Positions 51,635-60,631 of a stretch of DNA of 64,000 nt are shown here, in pieces; the stretch's first letter is position 1, and the number at the start of each line of letters is the position of its first letter. The stretch comes from Limnohabitans sp. Jir61 (GTDB lineage: Bacteria; Pseudomonadota; Gammaproteobacteria; Burkholderiales; Burkholderiaceae_C): positions 682,001 through 746,000 of the forward strand of contig NZ_NESD01000001.1 of the NCBI RefSeq assembly GCF_003063545.1, read 5' to 3'. The position numbers were made by a program, and so were the translations under genes. The notes beneath the pieces are model-generated. The model did no database searches, was not told the DNA's origin, and saw nothing but the letters and a program-made list of their open reading frames with translations.

Positions 51635-52390
51635 GTGGTTAATAAATTAAATGTTGTGCTGATTATTGGTAGCGCCCCAGATGCTGTGTGTGTGAAGAAT
51701 TGGGACTTATCTATTTTTTCTAGCTGCGTTGCGATCAACAATGCGTGGCAACTATTTGATGGATGGAATTACTTAATTTATCCGGAAGATTTTCCGAGCA
51801 ATCGGTTGCCTGCCGAAAAAGATCAAATAGGTAAGAAGCTGATTGCAGCAAACGAGTTTGTACCGCAGCAAAACTATTTTGGTGGGTTTGTTTATGCAGG
51901 TGGAACGATGGCTTTCACGGCGGCATATTGGGCGCTTGGTGCCTTAAAGCCTGACCTCATCGCATTTGTTGGATGCGACATGGTTTACTCTGCAGAAAAA
52001 GGCAAGTCAACGCACTTTTATGGGAATGGGACCGCTGATCCGCTTAGACCCGATGTGACCTTGCAGTCGTTAGAGGCAAAGTCTGTTCGATTTATGGCAA
52101 TTGCACATGAGCAAAATTGCGGAGTTGCCAATCTTTCTCAGCTGCCTGAGTCGCGCCTGCTTTTTCCTCGTATGTCTCTGAAAGAGTTTGACCATGAGAG
52201 GCAACTTTTACAACTTCTAAAAGAGCAAAAGACTTTAATTAAACATGATGTGGTCACCAAAGCGCTGCAAACAGAGCAGAATTTAGGATACATGGTCCCT
52301 TCAGGAAAATATTGGGAAGTTCTAGCAAGCTTTGATAAAGACAAGCTAAGTGCAATTGATGCCATGTGGCTTGAAGCGGTGCAAGTTTAA
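51635..52390 (+). CDS. Hypothetical protein, Rossmann-like (MptE/DUF115 or glycosyltransferase-like)
   Basis: This 251-residue protein starts at a GTG and has no confident family. The N-terminal VVLIIGSAPDAVC strand-loop, AINNAWQLFD, LIYPEDFPSN and the later FVGCDMVYSAEKGKSTHFYG are arranged as in MptE/DUF115 or sialyltransferase-like proteins that bind nucleotide-activated substrates. It lies 21 bp upstream of an MsbA-type exporter, so a role in cell-surface glycolipid or polysaccharide biosynthesis is possible. The base composition is AT-richer than that of its neighbours. Confidence 0.5.
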   Translation: MVNKLNVVLIIGSAPDAVCVKNWDLSIFSSCVAINNAWQLFDGWNYLIYPEDFPSNRLPAEKDQIGKKLIAANEFVPQQNYFGGFVYAGGTMAFTAAYWALGALKPDLIAFVGCDMVYSAEKGKSTHFYGNGTADPLRPDVTLQSLEAKSVRFMAIAHEQNCGVANLSQLPESRLLFPRMSLKEFDHERQLLQLLKEQKTLIKHDVVTKALQTEQNLGYMVPSGKYWEVLASFDKDKLSAIDAMWLEAVQV

Positions 52391-52411
52391 AAAGAGTTAG
52401 TAGGTCCTCGT

Positions 52412-54184
52412 TTGAAATCATCTCCTAAATCACTGTCTGGGCTTTTACCATTTGTACGTCCCTATCGTGTACAAGTAGCATTTGCCGCTGTCTTCTTAAT
52501 TTTGGCTGCAGCGACCACCTTGGCTTTCCCATGGGCCTTACGCAATATGATTGATCAAGGGTTGGCTGCGCCTGCTGGGGAAGAGGTTTTGGTTGGGAAA
52601 TTTATCAATCTCTTCATGGTCGCCGTTGCTTTAGCGCTCTTTTCTTCCGCTCGGTTTTACACAGTGAGTTGGTTGGGTGAAAAAATTATTGTTGATCTTA
52701 AAAATCAAGTCTATGCGCATGTGTTACAGCAAAGTCCTACGTTTTTTGAAACCACGCAATCTGGCGAAGTTTTGTCTAGGTTAACCAACGATGCAACTTT
52801 GATTCAAACCGTCGTTGGTTCATCGTTGTCGATGGGATTAAGAAACTTTGTCATGGGCATCGGGGCAATGGTCATGTTGGTATGGACCAATCCATTGCTC
52901 ATGCTTCAAGTCATGACAGTCTTGGTTGTGGTGATCTTTCCGAGTGTTTATTTAGGCCGGCGAGTACGTCGTTTATCGCGTGCAAGTCAAGATCGAGCTG
53001 CTGATTCAAGTGCAATTGCGTCAGAAGTTCTAAATGCTATTTCAGTCGTTCAGAGTTACACCGCTGAGCACAGAGAAGCTGAGCGCTTTCGCACTTCGAC
53101 AGCGCAAGCGTTAGCAACTGCATTGCGGCGAATCCGTGCGCGTTCTGCACTGGTAGGCTTCATCATCATGGCCTCAAGCGCAGCCTTACTTTGGGGATTG
53201 TATTTAGGGGCACTGTCAGTGCGTGCTGGCACCACGACCGCTGGTGAGCTGGGACAGACGGTTATTTACGTTATTTTGTTAGCCAGCGCATTCGCTGTAT
53301 TGGGCGAAGTTTATGGTGATGTATTGCGAGCAGCTGGGGCTACTGAGCGATTGATGGAGCTGTTGCATACACGCTCAGACGTGCGTTCGCCTGTTCATCC
53401 TCAGCATGCGGCGTGGCCAAAAAATGGGTCGAATCTTGCGTTGCGCGGCGTGAGCTTTAGTTACCCATCACGTCCTATGCAGCAAGCATTGAATGGTGTA
53501 ACAGGTGAGATTCTTGCTGGACAAACGGTTGCTATCGTGGGACCGAGCGGTGCAGGCAAGACAACATTGTTTTCTTTGTTGATGCGTTTTTATGCGCCTC
53601 AACAGGGGGGAGTCATATTAGACGGTGTGCCAATTGAGCTTATGGACTTGAATGACCTGCGACAACGCATTGGCGTAGTTCCGCAAGAGTCAGTGGTGTT
53701 TTCTGGAACTGTGATGGAAAACATTAGATATGGCAAACCCGATGCGACAGACGAAGAGGTTCATGTCGCGGCAGAGGCGGCGTTTGCTATGGAATTTATC
53801 TCAGAATTGCCGCAAGGATTCGATACGTATTTAGGGGACAGAGGCGTACGCCTGTCTGGTGGGCAACGTCAGCGCATCGCGATTGCCCGTGCAATCTTAA
53901 AAAACCCACCTATGCTTCTACTAGATGAAGCCACCAGCGCATTGGACGCAAACAGCGAGCGTATGGTGCAAGCTGCGTTGGAAAAAGCGATGCAAGGCCG
54001 TACTACTTTGGTCATTGCGCATCGGTTGTCGACAGTCCAGCGGGCCGATAGTATTTGGGTTCTAGACCATGGTCGCCTGGCAGAGAGAGGAACGCACGCA
54101 GAGCTGATGGCCAACGGAAGTGTTTACTCTCGCTTGGCTCAATTACAGTTCAGCAACTCCCCTGAGTTAAATCGAATTGTGTGA
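52412..54184 (+). CDS. ABC transporter, fused permease-ATPase (MsbA/LmrA-like exporter)
   Basis: This 590-residue half-transporter works as a homodimer. Six transmembrane helices occupy the first 310 residues (VAFAAVFLILAAATTLAFPWALRNMIDQG onward). The ATPase has Walker A GPSGAGKTT near residue 380, signature LSGGQRQR, Walker B LLLDEATSALD and the H-loop VIAHRLSTV. The start is a TTG at 52412, with AGTAGG upstream. The substrate could be lipid A, other lipids or drugs. It follows the unknown gene at 51635 by 21 bp. Confidence 0.9.
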   Translation: MKSSPKSLSGLLPFVRPYRVQVAFAAVFLILAAATTLAFPWALRNMIDQGLAAPAGEEVLVGKFINLFMVAVALALFSSARFYTVSWLGEKIIVDLKNQVYAHVLQQSPTFFETTQSGEVLSRLTNDATLIQTVVGSSLSMGLRNFVMGIGAMVMLVWTNPLLMLQVMTVLVVVIFPSVYLGRRVRRLSRASQDRAADSSAIASEVLNAISVVQSYTAEHREAERFRTSTAQALATALRRIRARSALVGFIIMASSAALLWGLYLGALSVRAGTTTAGELGQTVIYVILLASAFAVLGEVYGDVLRAAGATERLMELLHTRSDVRSPVHPQHAAWPKNGSNLALRGVSFSYPSRPMQQALNGVTGEILAGQTVAIVGPSGAGKTTLFSLLMRFYAPQQGGVILDGVPIELMDLNDLRQRIGVVPQESVVFSGTVMENIRYGKPDATDEEVHVAAEAAFAMEFISELPQGFDTYLGDRGVRLSGGQRQRIAIARAILKNPPMLLLDEATSALDANSERMVQAALEKAMQGRTTLVIAHRLSTVQRADSIWVLDHGRLAERGTHAELMANGSVYSRLAQLQFSNSPELNRIV

Positions 54185-54278
54185 GTACGGCAAAAATTTA
54201 TCGAATAACTAGAGTAGTTTTATTGACAATTCATATTGCTATTTAGACTTTGTGATATTTGCAATTGTTCATGCACTA

Positions 54279-54785
54279 TTAAAGATCGTCATTGTTTGAT
54301 TCAATGGACTTGTCAATTTTTTCCATGTTGTCGAGCAACTTCATCAGGTAGTGCAAGGTGTGGGTTAGGTCTCCTGTCGAGAAGTCGGTCAGCGCAGCTT
54401 CGTAGTATTCACGAATTTTTGGCTGTGCATCTTTTTCCCATACCTTACGACCATTTGCTGTCATGGTGATCAATTTCGCGCGTCGATCACGATCGTTTGT
54501 AGTCAGTTCAATATGGCCGTCGCGCTCCATACGCCCAAGCAGCCCTGATAGGTTTTGTCGGCTGACTTTTAGATAACGCGCTAAATCACCCACGCTCAAG
54601 CCTTCCTCTGCGCCTGTGCGTGACAGTGCGCCCAACACCGCCCACTGTTGCGTGGTTAAGCCTTCTTTTTCCACAGCGCGGGTACCTGTTTTATGCAACA
54701 TATTTGCACATTGATACAAGCGGAAAAACAACCGGTTGGCAATGTCTAGTCGAGATTGTTTGCTATTTTGTTTAGGGAAAACCAT
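54279..54785 (-). CDS. badR: MarR-family regulator (BadR-like)
   Basis: This 168-residue MarR protein has the winged helix around LTTQQWAVLGALSRTGAEEGLSVGDLARYLKVSRQNLSGLLGRMERDGHI, followed by the wing NDRDRRAKLITMT. It is divergent from the badH/badI/aliB/aliA genes, as badR is in Rhodopseudomonas palustris, where BadR represses these genes until 2-ketocyclohexane-1-carboxyl-CoA is present. Two ACATAA(A)TATGA repeats lie in the shared 139-bp gap. The ligand here is inferred. Confidence 0.8.
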   Translation of the reverse strand: MVFPKQNSKQSRLDIANRLFFRLYQCANMLHKTGTRAVEKEGLTTQQWAVLGALSRTGAEEGLSVGDLARYLKVSRQNLSGLLGRMERDGHIELTTNDRDRRAKLITMTANGRKVWEKDAQPKIREYYEAALTDFSTGDLTHTLHYLMKLLDNMEKIDKSIESNNDDL

Positions 54786-54829
54786 TGTAAAAAATTGAAA
54801 AATAAGGTTTGTGAATTGATGCCGACCTC

Positions 54830-54862
54830 ACATAATATGACAACACATTGACATAAATATGA
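54830..54862. promoter_or_regulatory. Repeated AT-rich motif in the badR-badH gap (candidate BadR site)
   Basis: ACATAATATGA (54830-54840) and ACATAAATATGA (54851-54862) recur 21 bp apart in the divergent intergenic region. CTCA before the first copy and TGAG at the end of the second give partial dyad symmetry to the whole 35-bp block. One or both may be the operator for the MarR-type regulator; this is inference. Confidence 0.4.
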
Positions 54863-54924
54863 GATTTTTAAAAAGTTTGATGTTGGTGTCAAGCATAACC
54901 ACCTTGTAAAACTTGGAGAGCAGC

Positions 54925-55692
54925 ATGAATCATTTGAAAGACAGAACCGTCATTGTTACTGGTGGTGCGGGTGGTATTGGTGGCGCCACTTGTCGCCGAT
55001 TTGCCGCGCAGGGCGCCAAGGTCGCGGTGTTTGACATGAATTTAGATTCTGCCCAAAAAGTAGCCGAAGCCATCCAAGCCTCGGGTGGCACAGCGGTTGC
55101 CTACAAGTGTGACATCACTGATCGAGCAGCAGTCGATGCGGCAGTGATGGACACCATAGTCCAACTTGGTCCCATTGATGTTTTGGTCAACAACGCCGGT
55201 TGGGATGTGTTCAAGCCTTTTGTTAAAACTGTGCCTGATGAATGGAGTAAGTTGATCGCCATTAACTTAACGGGTGCTTTGCACATGTTGCACGCTGTGT
55301 TGCCCGGTATGGTTGAGCGTAATGCGGGTCGCATTGTCAACATTGCGTCAGATGCCGCACGTGGCGGCTCGTCGGGTGAAGCTGTGTACTCCGCTTGCAA
55401 GGGGGGCTTGGTGGCACTGTCTAAAACGTTGGCGCGTGAGCATGCACGGCACAACATCACTGTCAATGTTGTGTGTCCTGGCCCCACTGACACCGCCTTG
55501 TTGGCGGGAGTGGCTGAAGGCGCGCGGGATCCAGTTAAATTGATTGAGGCTTTCCGCAGCGCCATACCGCTTGGCCGCTTGGGACAGCCCGAAGACTTGG
55601 CCAGTGCCATTGTTTTCTTTGGCAGTGACGACGCTTCCTTCATCACCGGCCAAGTCATCAGCGTGTCTGGTGGCTTGACGATGCACGGTTAA
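54925..55692 (+). CDS. badH: 2-hydroxycyclohexanecarboxyl-CoA dehydrogenase (BadH-like SDR)
   Basis: This 255-residue SDR has the cofactor motif TGGAGGIGGATC at the N-terminus, NNAG near residue 87, the catalytic Ser in NIASDAA and Tyr-Lys in YSACKGG. In the benzoate/cyclohexanecarboxylate pathway BadH oxidises 2-hydroxycyclohexane-1-carboxyl-CoA to the 2-keto compound with NAD+. The assignment rests on position next to badI and a MarR gene, since SDR sequence alone does not fix the substrate. The ATG at 54925 has GGAG 9 bp upstream. Confidence 0.85.
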   Translation: MNHLKDRTVIVTGGAGGIGGATCRRFAAQGAKVAVFDMNLDSAQKVAEAIQASGGTAVAYKCDITDRAAVDAAVMDTIVQLGPIDVLVNNAGWDVFKPFVKTVPDEWSKLIAINLTGALHMLHAVLPGMVERNAGRIVNIASDAARGGSSGEAVYSACKGGLVALSKTLAREHARHNITVNVVCPGPTDTALLAGVAEGARDPVKLIEAFRSAIPLGRLGQPEDLASAIVFFGSDDASFITGQVISVSGGLTMHG

Positions 55693-55713
55693 TTTCACAT
55701 ATCGGAGACTCAC

Positions 55714-56496
55714 ATGCAATTCGAAGACATTCTTTACGAAAACCGCAATGGCGTGGCATGGATCACGATCAACCGTCCTGACAAGATGAATGCGTTTCGT
55801 GGCACTACATGCGATGAAATCATCAAGGCGCTGAACAAAGCCGGCTATGACCGCAGTGTGGGCTGCATCGTATTAGCTGGTGCGGGTGACCGTGCGTTTT
55901 GTACTGGCGGTGACCAATCTGCGCACGATGGCAACTACGACGGACGCGGCACTATTGGTTTGCCAATGGAAGAGTTGCACACAGCTATTCGCGATGTGCC
56001 CAAACCCGTGATCGCTCGCGTGCAGGGCTTTGCTATCGGTGGCGGCAATGTGTTGTGCACGATTTGTGATTTGACGATTTGCTCTGACAAGGCCGTCTTT
56101 GGACAAGTTGGCCCGAAGATGGGTTCGGTCGATCCTGGCTACGGCACTGCTTTTTTGGCACGTGTGGTGGGTGAGAAAAAAGCCCGCGAGATTTGGTACC
56201 TCAACCGTCGCTATACCGGGACAGAAGCTGTGGCGATGGGCTTAGCCAATATGTGTGTGCCACATGATCAGCTTGATGCTGAAGTGCAAAAGTGGGGCGA
56301 GGAGATTTGTGAACGTAGTCCAACCGCGATTGCCATAGCAAAGCGCAGTTTTAACGCCGATACCGCTCATCAGTCGGGTATTGCAGGTTTGGGCATGTAC
56401 GCATTGAAGTTGTATTACGACACCGAAGAATCACGTGAAGGTGTGAATGCGCTCAAAGAAAAACGCAAACCTGAGTTTCGCAAGTACGTCAAGTAA
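55714..56496 (+). CDS. badI: 2-ketocyclohexanecarboxyl-CoA hydrolase (BadI)
   Basis: This 260-residue crotonase-fold enzyme cleaves the ring of 2-ketocyclohexane-1-carboxyl-CoA by adding water, giving pimelyl-CoA. The oxyanion-hole segments are VLAGAGDRAFCTGGDQSAHDG and FAIGGGNVLCTICDL; GPKMGSVDPGYGTAFLARVVG and the C-terminal KEKRKPEFRKYVK strongly recall Rhodopseudomonas BadI from memory. This is the most specific marker in the cluster for the alicyclic ring-cleavage route. It starts 21 bp after badH and ends 24 bp before the acyl-CoA dehydrogenase gene. Confidence 0.93.
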   Translation: MQFEDILYENRNGVAWITINRPDKMNAFRGTTCDEIIKALNKAGYDRSVGCIVLAGAGDRAFCTGGDQSAHDGNYDGRGTIGLPMEELHTAIRDVPKPVIARVQGFAIGGGNVLCTICDLTICSDKAVFGQVGPKMGSVDPGYGTAFLARVVGEKKAREIWYLNRRYTGTEAVAMGLANMCVPHDQLDAEVQKWGEEICERSPTAIAIAKRSFNADTAHQSGIAGLGMYALKLYYDTEESREGVNALKEKRKPEFRKYVK

Positions 56497-56520
56497 TTTG
56501 CCCCAGTAAGGAGCCCTGTA

Positions 56521-57678
56521 ATGAATCCCAACCCCTACATCGACGAAGACCTGCAAGCCTTGGCTGAGACGGCGCGACGTTTTGCAGACGAGCGCGTCAG
56601 GCCAGGGTTTTTAGAGCGTGACAAGACCCGTGAGCTTGACCGTGAGTTGTTGCGTGAGATGGGCGAGCTTGGCTTCATCTGCCCCGAACTACCAGAAGAG
56701 TTTGGCGGTTTGGGTATGGGATGTTTGGCTGCGGGGGTGATTCATGAAGAGATTGCGCGCGCTGACTTGAGTTTCTCTTACTTGAACTTGTTGGCATCCT
56801 TGAATGGTCAAATTTTGTCTAAGTACGGCAACCCCGATGTGGTGGGCCCTTGGCTTAAAAAACTCACGCAAGGTGAGGCTATTTGTGCCATTGCCTTGAC
56901 CGAACCACGCGGAGGCTCTGACGCCGCCAACTTGCGTTTACGGATTGAACGTGACGGTGACTTCTATGTCATCAATGGCGAAAAAACATCCATCTCTGCT
57001 GCAGATCAAGCCGACATCACGGTGGTTTTTGGTCGCACGGGCGTGCCTGAAGACGGAGCGCATGGAGTGACGGCTTTGCTGGTGCCGATGGATACACCTG
57101 GTTTGACCACCAACCGCTTTGACTGTCATGGCCAGCGTGCCATTGGTCGTGGATCTATCTTTTTTGAAAACGTCCGTGTGCCTGTAAACCATCGCTTGGG
57201 CGACGAGAACAAAGGCTTTGTCCAAGTGATGCACGGGTTTGATTTTTCTCGCTCACTTATTGGGTTGCAATGTTTGGCCGTGGCGCGTGTGGCGCTAGAG
57301 GAAACCTGGGAATACATCACCCAGCGCCAAGCCTTTGGTCAACCCCTATCGGCATTCCAAGGCGTGACGCATCCATTAGCTCAATTCGACACGGAGGTTG
57401 AAGGTGCACGTCTGCTGTGCTTGCAAGGTTTATGGCTCAAGGATAAGTCCTTGCCGCATACCGCCGAGGCTGGTATGGCCAAGTGGTGGGGCCCTAAGCT
57501 TGCCTACGATGTGATTCATCAATGCCTACTCTGTTATGGCCATGGTGGCTACGACAGAGGATTAATGGAGCAACGATTGCGTGATGTATTGGGTTTTCAG
57601 ATTGGTGACGGGACAGCGCAAATCATGAAGACCATCATTGCACGCACACGTGCTGGTCGGAAGTTTGTTCCCGCCTAA
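56521..57678 (+). CDS. aliB: Cyclohexanecarboxyl-CoA dehydrogenase (AliB-like acyl-CoA dehydrogenase)
   Basis: This 385-residue FAD acyl-CoA dehydrogenase has the flavin/substrate block AICAIALTEPRGGSDAANLRL, SAADQADITVVFGRTG and the C-terminal LGFQIGDGTAQIMKTIIARTRAGR segment. AliB forms cyclohex-1-ene-1-carboxyl-CoA and passes electrons to ETF, then to ubiquinone through ETF-QO (one is encoded at 6-7.7 kb). The assignment follows from its position between badI and aliA. Which of cyclohexane- or cyclohexene-carboxyl-CoA it prefers is not proven. Confidence 0.87.
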   Translation: MNPNPYIDEDLQALAETARRFADERVRPGFLERDKTRELDRELLREMGELGFICPELPEEFGGLGMGCLAAGVIHEEIARADLSFSYLNLLASLNGQILSKYGNPDVVGPWLKKLTQGEAICAIALTEPRGGSDAANLRLRIERDGDFYVINGEKTSISAADQADITVVFGRTGVPEDGAHGVTALLVPMDTPGLTTNRFDCHGQRAIGRGSIFFENVRVPVNHRLGDENKGFVQVMHGFDFSRSLIGLQCLAVARVALEETWEYITQRQAFGQPLSAFQGVTHPLAQFDTEVEGARLLCLQGLWLKDKSLPHTAEAGMAKWWGPKLAYDVIHQCLLCYGHGGYDRGLMEQRLRDVLGFQIGDGTAQIMKTIIARTRAGRKFVPA

Positions 57679-57725
57679 ATGCTTCGTGTAAAAAATGACA
57701 CCACTGATCCACTGAGGAGACAACT

Positions 57726-59378
57726 ATGGAATTCGATGCCGTCTTAATTTCCGCCCGTCGTGAACACAGCATTGCCAAAGGTTATTGGCATGACCGCACC
57801 ATAAACGATGATCTGGATTCCTGTGTTGCGTCTTGTCCTGATAAGACGGCTTTGACCGCAGTAAAAGCGGAGAGTGGTCAAGTGAGGCACTTCACTTATC
57901 GCGAGTTATCCATAATGGCTGATCGTGTTGCCGTAGGTTTGAGTCAACTCGGGGTGGGCCATAACGATATCGTGGCTTGCCAGCTACCCAATTGGTGGCA
58001 GTTTACGGTCACCTATCTCGCATGTTCACGCATTGGTGCGGTGATGAACCCACTCATGCACATCTTCCGAGAGCGTGAGTTGTCGTTCATGCTGAAGCAT
58101 GGTGAAGCCAAGGTGCTCATCATCCCGCAAACCTTCCGTGGTTTCGATTACGAGAAGATGGTTGATGCATTGAAACCTGACTTGCCTCATTTGAAGCATG
58201 TTGTGGTGGTTGATGGCGCGGGTGTGAACAGCTATGAAGCTTTGCTAAGTGGTCCAGAGTGGGAGAAACAAAGCGATGCCAAGATGCTGCTGAAGCAGCA
58301 CCGTCCCAGCCCTGATGATGTAACCCAACTTATCTACACCTCGGGCACTACTGGGGAACCTAAAGGCGTGATGCACACCGCCAATACGGTGATGGCCAAC
58401 ATCATTCCTTATGCTGAGCGTTTGCGCTTGGATGCCAACGATGTCGTTTTGATGGCATCACCAATGGCGCACCAAACTGGTTTTATGTACGGCTTGATGA
58501 TGCCTATCATGCTCAAGTCCAGCGTCGTGTTGCTGGATGTCTGGGATCCCTTGCTTGCGATTGATTTGATTCGCGAAGAGCGAGTTACTTTCACGATGGC
58601 ATCTACACCGTTTCTAACTGATTTGGCTAAAAACGTGGAAGAGTCAGGCAAAAAAGTGCCAACACTTCGTACCTTCTTGTGTGCGGGAGCTCCGATTCCC
58701 GGACCGTTGGTTGAGCAAGCTCGTAGCGTGTTGGGCACCAAGATTGTGTCCGCATGGGGCATGACTGAAAACGGCGCAGTCACTTTGATTGAACTGAACG
58801 ACCCAGATGAGCGTGCATTCACGACGGACGGATTGCCGTTGGCTGGCGTCGAACTCAAAGTGGTGAATGACGATGGGCTATCGTTACCCGTAGGTGAGGT
58901 GGGCAAGTTGTATGTGCGCTCTTGCTCAAACTTTGGTGGATATTTGAAACGCGCACATCTTAATGGTACCGATGCAGAAGGATGGTTTGACACGGGTGAT
59001 CTAGCTCGTTTGGACGCACAAGGCTATGTGCGTATCACGGGCCGCAGCAAAGATGTGATCATCCGTGGCGGTGAAAACATTCCTGTCGTGGAAATCGAAT
59101 CATTGCTCTATCGCCATCCCGCCGTTGCGATGGCCGCCATCGTGGCCTATCCCGATGAACGTTTGGGTGAGAGGGCTTGCGCTGTTGTGGTGTTAAAGCC
59201 TGGGCAAAGCTTGGATTTGATGGGATTGGTGAATTACCTCAAGTCGCAAAAAGTCGCAATGCAATACATTCCAGAAAAAATAGAGATTCGCGACGCCATG
59301 CCTACGACGCCATCAGGAAAGATTCAAAAGTTCAAGTTGCGTGAAATTTTGCGCTACCAAGCAGGTTCATTAACTTGA
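57726..59378 (+). CDS. aliA: Cyclohexanecarboxylate-CoA ligase (AliA-like)
   Basis: This 550-residue AMP-forming acyl-CoA synthetase has the P-loop LIYTSGTTGEPKGVMHT, the adenine-binding WGMTENGAVTL, the hinge TGRSKDVIIRGGENIP and the catalytic Lys in TTPSGKIQKFKLRE. In R. palustris AliA activates cyclohexanecarboxylate in the same gene neighbourhood. It ends 14 bp before a 4HBT thioesterase gene. The substrate is inferred from neighbours, and a related alicyclic or aromatic acid is possible. Confidence 0.87.
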   Translation: MEFDAVLISARREHSIAKGYWHDRTINDDLDSCVASCPDKTALTAVKAESGQVRHFTYRELSIMADRVAVGLSQLGVGHNDIVACQLPNWWQFTVTYLACSRIGAVMNPLMHIFRERELSFMLKHGEAKVLIIPQTFRGFDYEKMVDALKPDLPHLKHVVVVDGAGVNSYEALLSGPEWEKQSDAKMLLKQHRPSPDDVTQLIYTSGTTGEPKGVMHTANTVMANIIPYAERLRLDANDVVLMASPMAHQTGFMYGLMMPIMLKSSVVLLDVWDPLLAIDLIREERVTFTMASTPFLTDLAKNVEESGKKVPTLRTFLCAGAPIPGPLVEQARSVLGTKIVSAWGMTENGAVTLIELNDPDERAFTTDGLPLAGVELKVVNDDGLSLPVGEVGKLYVRSCSNFGGYLKRAHLNGTDAEGWFDTGDLARLDAQGYVRITGRSKDVIIRGGENIPVVEIESLLYRHPAVAMAAIVAYPDERLGERACAVVVLKPGQSLDLMGLVNYLKSQKVAMQYIPEKIEIRDAMPTTPSGKIQKFKLREILRYQAGSLT

Positions 59379-59392
59379 TCGAATGATGATTA

Positions 59393-59821
59393 ATGAACAA
59401 AGTCGTAATTTATAAAGTTAACGTTGAATTCGGCGACTGTGATCCAGCCAAGATTGTTTGGTTTCCAAATTACTTTAAATGGCTTGATGCGGCATCACGT
59501 AACTTTTTTGTGAAGTGTGGCGTGCCGTCTTGGAAAGAAACAGAAAAATCTATGGGCATTTTGGGAACGCCTTTGGTAAATATACAGACACGGTTTGTGA
59601 AGACAGCTAGTTACGGCGATCATCTAAATGTGCACGTCAGTGTTTCCGAATGGCGCAATACAAGCTTTGTGATGGAATACAAAATTTACCGTGACACAGA
59701 CTTAATTTTGGAAGCACAAGACGTTCGTGTTTTTGCGGCTTTTTGCGAGACGGGCAACCCAGATCAACCCAGCATTCGTGCGGTACCGATTCCCCCATTT
59801 ATTCTGGAATTGTGTCAGTAA
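59393..59821 (+). CDS. 4-hydroxybenzoyl-CoA thioesterase-like hotdog enzyme
   Basis: This 142-residue hotdog protein has VEFGDCDPAKIVWFPNYFKWLDAASRNFF, with Asp17 matching the nucleophile position of the Pseudomonas 4-hydroxybenzoyl-CoA thioesterase. WKETEKSMGILGTPLVN and the C-terminal ILELC also recall that enzyme. The glycine of the usual DPAGIV motif is Lys here. It could hydrolyse 4-hydroxybenzoyl-CoA or release CoA from an alicyclic intermediate. It lies in line with aliA and the next SDR. Confidence 0.85.
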   Translation: MNKVVIYKVNVEFGDCDPAKIVWFPNYFKWLDAASRNFFVKCGVPSWKETEKSMGILGTPLVNIQTRFVKTASYGDHLNVHVSVSEWRNTSFVMEYKIYRDTDLILEAQDVRVFAAFCETGNPDQPSIRAVPIPPFILELCQ

Positions 59822-59844
59822 AAACTCAGTACTTGGAGATGCAT

Positions 59845-60627
59845 ATGCCGAACAACTACTTGCACCATACATTTGGTTTAACTGGAAGGGTGGCATTGGT
59901 CACAGGGGCAGCTCGCGGCATCGGCTTTGCGATTGCCAAAGCCCTTGGCCATGCAGGTGCGCATGTTGTGATCAACGATCTTCATGCAGAAGTCTGTGAT
60001 GAAGCAGTACATGCCCTTATAAGTGAAGGCATTCGCGCAAATGCCTTGGTGATGGATGTATCAGACCATGCTTCTGTGCGTGAGGGTAAATTAGCTTTGG
60101 TGCAGAAAGGCATGCGTGTTGATATCTTGGTCAACAACGCTGGCAATCAGAATCGCAAAGCCTTGGTGGAGATGAGTCCAGAAGAATGGCAGCAACTCAT
60201 GAATGTGCATGTAAACGGTGCATTTAATTGCACACAAACGTTTCTTCCCGACATGCTGTCGCAAGGCTTTGGGCGTATTGTGATGGTGTCATCGGTGTCA
60301 GGGCAAGCAACGATGCCGTTGATTTCAGCTTATTCAACTGCAAAAGCAGCCACGGCTTCGATGGCGAGGTCTATCGCTGTGGAATACGGTGCAGATGGCA
60401 TTACAGCCAATGCCATTGCCCCTGGATTTGTCAAAACCGATTTCACTAAGGGTCTGCAAGAACGTGAAGGCTTTGAGGGGTATCTCAAGTCAAGTGTTCC
60501 TGCTGGTAGATGGGCTATGCCAGAGGATATTGCACCGGTGGTGTTGTTTTTGGTGTCACCAGCAGGTGGTTTTGTGAATGGGCAAGTGCTGGCAATTGAT
60601 GGAGGCTTGCTAGCTCGAATGGGCTAA
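59845..60627 (+). CDS. SDR-family oxidoreductase in the alicyclic-acid cluster
   Basis: This 260-residue classical SDR has TGAARGIGFAIAKAL, VNNAGNQNRKALVEMS, the catalytic Ser in VMVSSVSGQA and Tyr-Lys in YSTAKAA. The ATG at 59845 has GGAG 6 bp upstream; an ATG at 59839 is less well spaced. A longer frame to 59743 overlaps the thioesterase gene. It probably oxidises a hydroxy-alicyclic or hydroxyacyl-CoA intermediate. Its sequence resembles gluconate-type SDRs, so the substrate is open. Confidence 0.83.
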   Translation: MPNNYLHHTFGLTGRVALVTGAARGIGFAIAKALGHAGAHVVINDLHAEVCDEAVHALISEGIRANALVMDVSDHASVREGKLALVQKGMRVDILVNNAGNQNRKALVEMSPEEWQQLMNVHVNGAFNCTQTFLPDMLSQGFGRIVMVSSVSGQATMPLISAYSTAKAATASMARSIAVEYGADGITANAIAPGFVKTDFTKGLQEREGFEGYLKSSVPAGRWAMPEDIAPVVLFLVSPAGGFVNGQVLAIDGGLLARMG

Positions 60628-60631
60628 ATGC

